From NCBI GenBank assembly GCA_003527885.1, contig DPWB01000333.1:1-12660 (forward strand): a stretch of DNA of 12,660 nucleotides, written 5' to 3'. Source of the stretch: Candidatus Competibacteraceae bacterium (GTDB taxonomy: Bacteria; Pseudomonadota; Gammaproteobacteria; Competibacterales; Competibacteraceae). This document shows positions 6,325 through 12,660 of the stretch, piece after piece; position 1 is the first letter of the stretch, and every line of letters begins with the position of its first letter. Under the pieces are notes generated by a model. It had not been told where the DNA came from. It saw nothing but the letters and a program-made list of their open reading frames with translations, and ran no database searches. Position numbers and translations under genes: made by a program.

Positions 6325-6825
6325 GTGAAACCCTTCTTGAAACGAGTATTCTCGCCGCCCTTGATCGTGCTGGGGGCGTCGTTGATGTTCCTGGAAGAAT
6401 GGCTTTGGGAGCACTTGCAGCGGTTGATGGCGGCCGTTGGGCGATTGCCGGCGGTTCGGGCGCTGGAAGCCGCCATCGCGCGGTTGCCCCCCTATCCGGC
6501 GATGGCCATTTTTTTGCTGCCGATCCTGCTGTTGCTTCCGGTCAAGCTGGCCGCGTTATGGTTCATCGTTCGAGGACAGGCCGTACTGGGGTTGCTGGTC
6601 ATTTTGATCGCCAAGGTGATTGGCACTGCCTTCGTCACCCGTATTTTTGTGTTGTGCAAGCCGAGCTTGCTGGCTTTGAGTTGGTTTCGGAGATCGCACG
6701 ACGGGGTGTTGGCCATTAAGGAACGGCTTTATAGCTACGTGCGCGCCTTGCCGCTTTGGCGGGCGGCGCGGCGTTGGGTGCAGGCCATGCGCTCGCTGTT
6801 TCGCGGGGCCGACACCCCGTTTTGA
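6325..6825 (+). CDS. Small integral membrane protein of unknown function
   Basis: A 166-residue hydrophobic and basic protein with three likely membrane segments: PPLIVLGASLMFLEEWLWEH, AMAIFLLPILLLLPVKLAAL and GLLVILIAKVIGTAFVTRIF, followed by a basic amphipathic C-terminal part (SYVRALPLWRAARRWVQAMR). The pattern FLEEWLW, RLPPYPA and LLPVKLAALW recurs, as I remember it, in short uncharacterised gammaproteobacterial membrane proteins. The start is uncertain: GTG 6325 places the first hydrophobic segment close to the N-terminus, GTG 6247 would add a Pro/Arg-rich extension, and neither has a good ribosome site. ATG 6240 has a fair one (GGAAGCGG) but lies in another frame, so a frameshift near 6300 cannot be ruled out. 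Function unknown. Confidence 0.65.
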   Translation: MKPFLKRVFSPPLIVLGASLMFLEEWLWEHLQRLMAAVGRLPAVRALEAAIARLPPYPAMAIFLLPILLLLPVKLAALWFIVRGQAVLGLLVILIAKVIGTAFVTRIFVLCKPSLLALSWFRRSHDGVLAIKERLYSYVRALPLWRAARRWVQAMRSLFRGADTPF

Positions 6826-6905
6826 AGCTGGAAAGGGTCATCGAAAGAGCGGTTGAACTTGCGCGTTGGCTTTCGGTTTGAAAGACCGTAGTCTCCAAGG
6901 GAGAA

Positions 6906-6938
6906 ATCATTTGCCAAACAAATGATAAAATTTATAAA
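6906..6938 (+). promoter_or_regulatory. Sigma70-type promoter of ppgK with overlapping palindromic operator candidate
   Basis: TTGCCA (6911-6916) and TATAAA (6933-6938) each match the consensus at five of six positions and are 16 bases apart, in a local AT-rich pocket just ahead of ppgK. A perfect 8-base inverted repeat, ATCATTTG (6906-6913) and CAAATGAT (6919-6926) with a 5-base spacer, covers the -35 box. A protein bound there would block RNA polymerase, so it is a candidate repressor site. Confidence 0.55.
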
Positions 6939-6965
6939 AGCGAAAACGGCAACAAGGGACATGAC

Positions 6966-7712
6966 ATGAAAATTCTGGGCATCGATGTCGGCGGCACGGG
7001 GATCAAGGGGGCCGTTATCGAAACGGTGACCGGGGAGCTGGCGAGCGAACGCCTTCGTCTCGCTTCGCCCAACCCCGCAACACCCGACGCCATCGCCACC
7101 ACGATCCGAGCGCTCGTCGGGCAGCACCGCTGGTCCGGTCCTATCGGCATCGGGTTTCCCGCCGCCATCCAGCGCGGCGTCGCCCGCACGGCGGCCAACA
7201 TCGACCCCTCCTTTATCGGCTTGCCGGTGGCCGATTTTTTCTCGGGTGAGACCGGTTGCCCGGTTCATGTCGCCAACGACGCCGATGTGGCCGGGTTGGC
7301 CGAGATGCGCTTCGGCGCCGGCAAGGATATCGCTGGGGTGGTGCTCGTCGTCACGATTGGCACCGGCCTTGGAACGGCGCTGTTCAGCGACGGTCATTTG
7401 CTGCCGAACACCGAGCTTGGCCATATCGTGCTCGACAACGGCCTGGAAGCCGAACGCTACGCATCCGAGGCGGTTCGCGACGCCTGCAAGCTCAAATGGA
7501 AAGACTGGGGAGATCGTTTCAACCGCTATCTGACCACCATGGAAAAGCTGTTTTGGCCCGATTTGATCGTCCTCGGCGGCGGCGCCAGTAAAAAGCTGGA
7601 CAAGTTCGCGCCGTGCCTAACCACGCAGACCGCCGTTGTTCCCGCCCGCTTCCTCAATCAAGCCGGCATGGTCGGCGCGGCGCTGTTCGCCGAGGAAAAG
7701 TTGCAGCATTAG
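6966..7712 (+). CDS. ppgK: Polyphosphate glucokinase (ROK family)
   Basis: A 248-residue ROK-family sugar kinase that phosphorylates glucose to glucose-6-phosphate using polyphosphate (often ATP as well). The N-terminal phosphate-binding loop is [12 protein letters not shown] (5-16); the catalytic Asp is Asp105 in NDADVAG (104-110); IGTGLGTAL (131-139) is the second phosphate loop; PNTELGH (147-153) carries the sugar-contacting Glu150 and His153. The polyphosphate branch is recognised by [28 protein letters not shown] and [16 protein letters not shown]. It lacks the Cys cluster of ordinary ROK repressors and kinases. ATG 6966 has AAGGGA upstream, and a good promoter lies just before it. It links stored polyphosphate to glycolysis and stands alone here. 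Confidence 0.92.
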   Translation: MKILGIDVGGTGIKGAVIETVTGELASERLRLASPNPATPDAIATTIRALVGQHRWSGPIGIGFPAAIQRGVARTAANIDPSFIGLPVADFFSGETGCPVHVANDADVAGLAEMRFGAGKDIAGVVLVVTIGTGLGTALFSDGHLLPNTELGHIVLDNGLEAERYASEAVRDACKLKWKDWGDRFNRYLTTMEKLFWPDLIVLGGGASKKLDKFAPCLTTQTAVVPARFLNQAGMVGAALFAEEKLQH

Positions 7713-7803
7713 CACCCAATCCCCTTGGTGCCTTGTCGCAGCGCGCCGCAGGCTGGCAACCGGGGTGGTGTTTCTCACCGAAGCGGCTCCAGCGCCGGAT
7801 GAA

Positions 7804-7835
7804 GGGTCCGACCGCCGCGCAATTTCCTCGGACCC
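7804..7835. repeat. Perfect 8-bp inverted repeat in the ppgK to DUF302 gap
   Basis: GGGTCCGA (7804-7811) is exactly complementary to TCGGACCC (7828-7835), with a 16-base loop. No T-run follows, so it is not a standard intrinsic terminator. It lies in the 225-base space after ppgK and about 100 bases before the DUF302 gene, and could be a transcript-stabilising stem, a Rho-linked 3' end or an operator. The rest of this gap shows no convincing gene. Confidence 0.35.
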
Positions 7836-7937
7836 GCGGTCTTACTCGTCGTCAAAAGGTTTCGGACATGGCGGCCGGTTCTGGCGGCGACGCCGGTTGT
7901 TCCAGCCCATGAAAGCCAGCCTCTCACCGGAGATCCC

Positions 7938-8321
7938 ATGAATATCATCGTCGATTCCACCAAATCCTTCGATCGAGCCGTAACCGACCTGGTGCAGAGC
8001 GTCGCGCGCCACGGCTTCAGCGTCCTGCACCAATTTCCGCTCAGCGAAACGCTGGCTTCCAAGGGTCATCCCATCGCCGCGCGTTGTACGGTGCTGGATG
8101 TCTGCAACGCCAAACTTGCGGCGCAGATATTGACCCACAACCTCACGATCAGCCTCGCGCTGCCCTGTCGCATCACGGTGTTCGAAAGCGCCGGCCAGAC
8201 CCGGATGGGCACGATTGCACCCACTACCCTCTTGTCCGGTTTCGAGACCGCGCCCGACATCGAAGCCACCGCTGCCGACGTGGAGCGCACCCTTCAGCGG
8301 ATTCTGGACGATGCGGCGTGA
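7938..8321 (+). CDS. DUF302 domain protein
   Basis: A 127-residue single-domain protein of the DUF302 family. Typical marks are ARHGFSVLHQFPLSETLASK (residues 23-42), VLDVCNAKLAAQIL (52-65) and the hallmark LPCRITVFE (75-83), followed by IAPTTLL. No signal peptide or membrane segment is seen, so it should be cytoplasmic. The family's biochemical role is not established. ATG 7938 is preceded by CCGGAG five bases upstream. It is the last plus-strand gene before the convergent catabolic operon, 16 bases from that operon's final stop. Confidence 0.88.
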   Translation: MNIIVDSTKSFDRAVTDLVQSVARHGFSVLHQFPLSETLASKGHPIAARCTVLDVCNAKLAAQILTHNLTISLALPCRITVFESAGQTRMGTIAPTTLLSGFETAPDIEATAADVERTLQRILDDAA

Positions 8322-8337
8322 ACGCCGTGCTGCGCCG

Positions 8338-10314
<1,977 letters not shown>

Positions 10315-10345
10315 CGCGGCATTTTCCAGAGCGGGTTGGGTTGAA

Positions 10346-11260
10346 TCAGTGGGCTTTGAGGCGGGAACCGGCTTTGGCCAAAGCGACCTTCGAGGTCGGC
10401 CTCCGGCCCAGCGCCGCGCTGATCCATAGAGCACAATCGAGCAAGCTGTCGGGGTCGACGCCGGTTTCGATGCCCAGGCCGCCCAGCAGATAGAGCACAT
10501 CCTCGGTGGCGACGTTGCCGGACGCGCCCTTGGCGTAGGGGCAGCCGCCCAACCCGGCGATGGAAGCGTCGAACACGCTCACGCCGCATTGCAGCGAAGC
10601 GTAGATGTTGGCGATGGCCATGCCGTAGGTGTCGTGATAGTGGCCGGCCAAGCGGTCGACGGGAACGCGGGCGCTCACCGTTTCGATCAAGCGCTTGGCG
10701 GCTTCCGGGGTGCCGACCCCGATGGTGTCGCCCAAGCTGATCTGGTAACAGCCCAGCTCGAACAGAGCGCCGGCCACGCGGGCGACCGCCGCCGGCCGGA
10801 TGCGGCCCTCGTAGGGGCAGCCGAGCGCGCAGGAGACGTAGCCGCGCACCCGCACCCCGGCCCGTTGCGCCGCCGCCACCACCGGCTCGAACCGGGCCAG
10901 CGAGTCGGCGATGCCGCAATTGATGTTGCGTCGCGAAAAGGATTCCGAGGCCGCGCCGAAAATCGCCACCTCCCGCGCGCCCGCCGCCAGCGCGGCTTCA
11001 AAGCCTTGCAGGTTGGGGGTGAGCACGGGGTACGCAACGTCGGGCCGCCGCTCGATCGCGCCCAAGACCGCCGCGTGGTCGGCCATCTGCGGCACCCATT
11101 TGGGCGAGACGAAGGCGGTTGCCTCGATGGTCTTGAGGCCGGCTTGGCCCAGCCGGGCGATCAGCTCGACCTTGGTGGCGGCGGCGACCGGCGTCGGCTC
11201 GTTTTGCAACCCGTCGCGGGGACCGACTTCGACGATTTTGACTGTGGCGGGCAGGCTCAT
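10346..11260 (-). CDS. mvaB: Hydroxymethylglutaryl-CoA lyase
   Basis: A 304-residue DRE-TIM-type TIM-barrel lyase that splits HMG-CoA into acetyl-CoA and acetoacetate, the last step of leucine breakdown. Catalytic and metal residues are visible: [10 protein letters not shown] (12-21) with Arg15 and Asp16, GHYHDTYG (206-213) with metal ligands His207 and His209, and the HMG-CoA lyase signature [20 protein letters not shown] (236-255) with catalytic Cys240 and Asn249. Length is normal for the bacterial enzyme. ATG 11260 has GGGA just upstream. It sits 36 bases after the carboxylase subunit and 31 before the acetoacetyl-CoA synthetase, the order of a liu-type leucine/isovalerate operon, where it is also called liuE. 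Confidence 0.95.
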   Translation of the reverse strand: MSLPATVKIVEVGPRDGLQNEPTPVAAATKVELIARLGQAGLKTIEATAFVSPKWVPQMADHAAVLGAIERRPDVAYPVLTPNLQGFEAALAAGAREVAIFGAASESFSRRNINCGIADSLARFEPVVAAAQRAGVRVRGYVSCALGCPYEGRIRPAAVARVAGALFELGCYQISLGDTIGVGTPEAAKRLIETVSARVPVDRLAGHYHDTYGMAIANIYASLQCGVSVFDASIAGLGGCPYAKGASGNVATEDVLYLLGGLGIETGVDPDSLLDCALWISAALGRRPTSKVALAKAGSRLKAH

Positions 11261-11296
11261 CTGTTCCCGGCTCGTAGGGGTTCGACCGCTGTCGTT

Positions 11297-12660
11297 TCAG
11301 GCTTTCCCGGCTTCGAATTCGACCAGTTCCGCGCCGTCGCCGACCTGGTCGCCGACCGCGAAACGGAACGCTTTCACCGTGCCGGCCACCGGCGCGGTGA
11401 TGGTGTGCTCCATCTTCATGGCTTCCAAAATCAGCAGGGGCGCGCCCTTCTCGACCTTGGCCCCCGCCTGCGCGATCAGCGCGATGACGTTGCCGGGCAT
11501 CGGCGCCAGCAGACCGCCTTCGGGGCCGCCGCCTTCGCCGCCGTGATAGAGCGGATCGACCCGCGCCAGCGGCCAGGCGCGCCCGTGCAGAAACACGTAA
11601 CGCCGCTCCCCGGCGACCACCACCGTGGCGTTGAACCGCAAGCCGCCCAGTTCCACCCGCAAGCTATCGTCCGGCCCCAGTTCGCCCCGCACGCGGGTTT
11701 CCTGGCCGTCGCATTCAAGGGCATAGCCGCCTTCCGCGTAGCGCACCCGCACCGATTTCTCGTTCTCGCCCGCCCGGAACAGCAAGCGGCGCTCGGCGCG
11801 GGAATTGAGCCGCCAACTGTCGCGCGCGTGCCAGGGCGACAGCGGGTCGCTGTGGGCGGCGGCTTCCGCGCCGGCCCGCGCGCCCTCGCGCAACAAGGTG
11901 GCCAGCGCGGCCACCAGGAACACATCGCGGGGAATGGCGGCGCTGCCGGCAAACAGAAACTCGCGCTCGCGCTCGATCAGGCCGGTGTCCAGATCGGCCC
12001 GCGAAAAGGCCGGCGAGGCCACCAGCCGCGACAGAAAATCGATGTTGTTGGCGACGCCGACGACCCGGTATTGGGCCAGCGCCCGCAGCATCCGCGCCAA
12101 GGCCTGTTCCCGGTTGGCGTCCCAGACGATCAGCTTGGCGATCATCGGATCGTAGAACGGGCCGATCTCGTCGCCTTCCTCGACCCCGGTGTCCACCCGG
12201 ACGTGGAGGTTTTCCTCCGGCGGCGCGAGATGCACCAGCGTGCCGGTCGAGGGCAAAAACCCTTTGGCCGGGTCTTCGGCGTAAACGCGGGCTTCCAGCG
12301 CGTGGCCGTGAATCTGTAGCTGTTTTTGCGACAGCGGCAGCGGTTCCCCGGCGGCGACCCGCAATTGCCATTCGACCAGATCGAGACCGGTAATCATTTC
12401 GGTGATCGGGTGCTCGACCTGGAGCCGGGTGTTCATCTCCATGAAGTAGAACGCGCCGTCCGGGCTGACGATGAATTCCACCGTGCCGGCGTTGACGTAG
12501 CCGACGGCCCGCGCCGCCGCCAGCGCCGCGTTGCCCAGCGCCGCGCGGCGCTCGGGCGTCATGCCGGGGGCCGGGGCTTCTTCCAACACCTTCTGGTGCC
12601 GGCGTTGCACCGAGCAATCGCGCTCGAACAGATAGACGGTGTTGCCGTGCGCGTCGCCAA
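11297..12660 (-). CDS. mccA: 3-Methylcrotonyl-CoA carboxylase alpha (biotin) subunit, C-terminal part (cut by window edge)
   Basis: 453 residues are visible; the N-terminus lies beyond the window. The visible part begins inside the biotin carboxylase domain at GDAHGNTVYLFERDCSVQRR and continues through FMEMNTRLQVEHPITEMITG (the active-site signature) and YDPMIAKLIVWDANREQALA. It then has an alpha/beta linker domain and ends in a biotin carrier domain with EAMKMEH, the biotinyl Lys being encoded at 11414-11416. This single-chain layout fits acyl-CoA carboxylase alpha subunits. The downstream HMG-CoA lyase points to methylcrotonyl-CoA (leucine pathway, liuD) rather than propionyl- or geranyl-CoA, but substrate choice rests on context. 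The beta subunit and hydratase are expected just outside the window. Confidence 0.9.
   Translation of the reverse strand, partial: GDAHGNTVYLFERDCSVQRRHQKVLEEAPAPGMTPERRAALGNAALAAARAVGYVNAGTVEFIVSPDGAFYFMEMNTRLQVEHPITEMITGLDLVEWQLRVAAGEPLPLSQKQLQIHGHALEARVYAEDPAKGFLPSTGTLVHLAPPEENLHVRVDTGVEEGDEIGPFYDPMIAKLIVWDANREQALARMLRALAQYRVVGVANNIDFLSRLVASPAFSRADLDTGLIEREREFLFAGSAAIPRDVFLVAALATLLREGARAGAEAAAHSDPLSPWHARDSWRLNSRAERRLLFRAGENEKSVRVRYAEGGYALECDGQETRVRGELGPDDSLRVELGGLRFNATVVVAGERRYVFLHGRAWPLARVDPLYHGGEGGGPEGGLLAPMPGNVIALIAQAGAKVEKGAPLLILEAMKMEHTITAPVAGTVKAFRFAVGDQVGDGAELVEFEAGKA

Noticed and set aside
6219..6719. Second open frame overlapping the small membrane protein (ATG 6240 has a fair ribosome site)
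   Set aside because: Its translation is low-complexity Gly/Ala-rich with no motif, while the overlapping frame has three clean membrane segments. A frameshift joining the two cannot be excluded.
10315..10500. Extended start for acetoacetyl-CoA synthetase up to 10500
   Set aside because: The extra 62 codons lie within the HMG-CoA lyase gene and are not part of the synthetase family; ATG 10314 gives the expected length.
10589..12319. Long plus-strand open frame opposite the HMG-CoA lyase and carboxylase genes (576 codons)
   Set aside because: It crosses two well-supported minus-strand genes and their gap, and its composition is the usual antisense shadow of GC-rich codons.

Overview
The window looks like a piece of chromosome from a GC-rich Gammaproteobacterium. 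The Competibacteraceae/Chromatiales type is a guess from overall protein character and from a polyphosphate glucokinase, not from any marker gene. It has three parts. No rRNA, tRNA, CRISPR array, insertion sequence or recombinase was seen.

Region 1 (1-468) is the edge of older sequence: the C-terminal 75 codons of a LacI-family regulator, overlapped by a wrecked PaaI-type hotdog thioesterase whose middle is deleted and whose frame is shifted. A comparatively AT-rich stretch (about 470-630) follows.

Region 2 (634-5643) is the most interesting part: a compact same-strand RiPP-type operon. Its order is a B2 leader-peptidase-like protein, a 47-residue precursor with a lasso-type leader, an HprK-like kinase, a PqqD/RRE protein (B1), an ABC exporter and an NTP_transf_5-family nucleotidyltransferase. 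The last two junctions are 4-base overlaps. All parts of a tailored lasso-peptide cluster are present except the asparagine-synthetase-like macrolactam cyclase (C protein). The predicted core (residues 22-47) has no Asp or Glu, so the usual isopeptide ring cannot form. Instead it carries a (Gly-His)5 tail and ends in Ser, the residue that related kinases phosphorylate. The simplest reading is an exported linear, His-rich, possibly metal-binding peptide that is cut by B2 and modified on its C-terminal Ser by the kinase and the nucleotidyltransferase. The chemistry is inferred.

Region 3 (5627-12660) is ordinary chromosome. It holds a small lipoprotein gene on the minus strand, a small membrane protein, a polyphosphate glucokinase (ppgK) with a good sigma70-type promoter overlapped by a palindrome, and a DUF302 protein. 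A minus-strand catabolic operon follows: biotin-containing 3-methylcrotonyl-CoA carboxylase alpha subunit (cut by the window edge), HMG-CoA lyase and acetoacetyl-CoA synthetase. Together these take leucine/isovalerate-derived 3-methylcrotonyl-CoA towards acetyl-CoA and acetoacetate, and reactivate the acetoacetate. The plus- and minus-strand genes converge at about 8321-8350, where a perfect hairpin lies.
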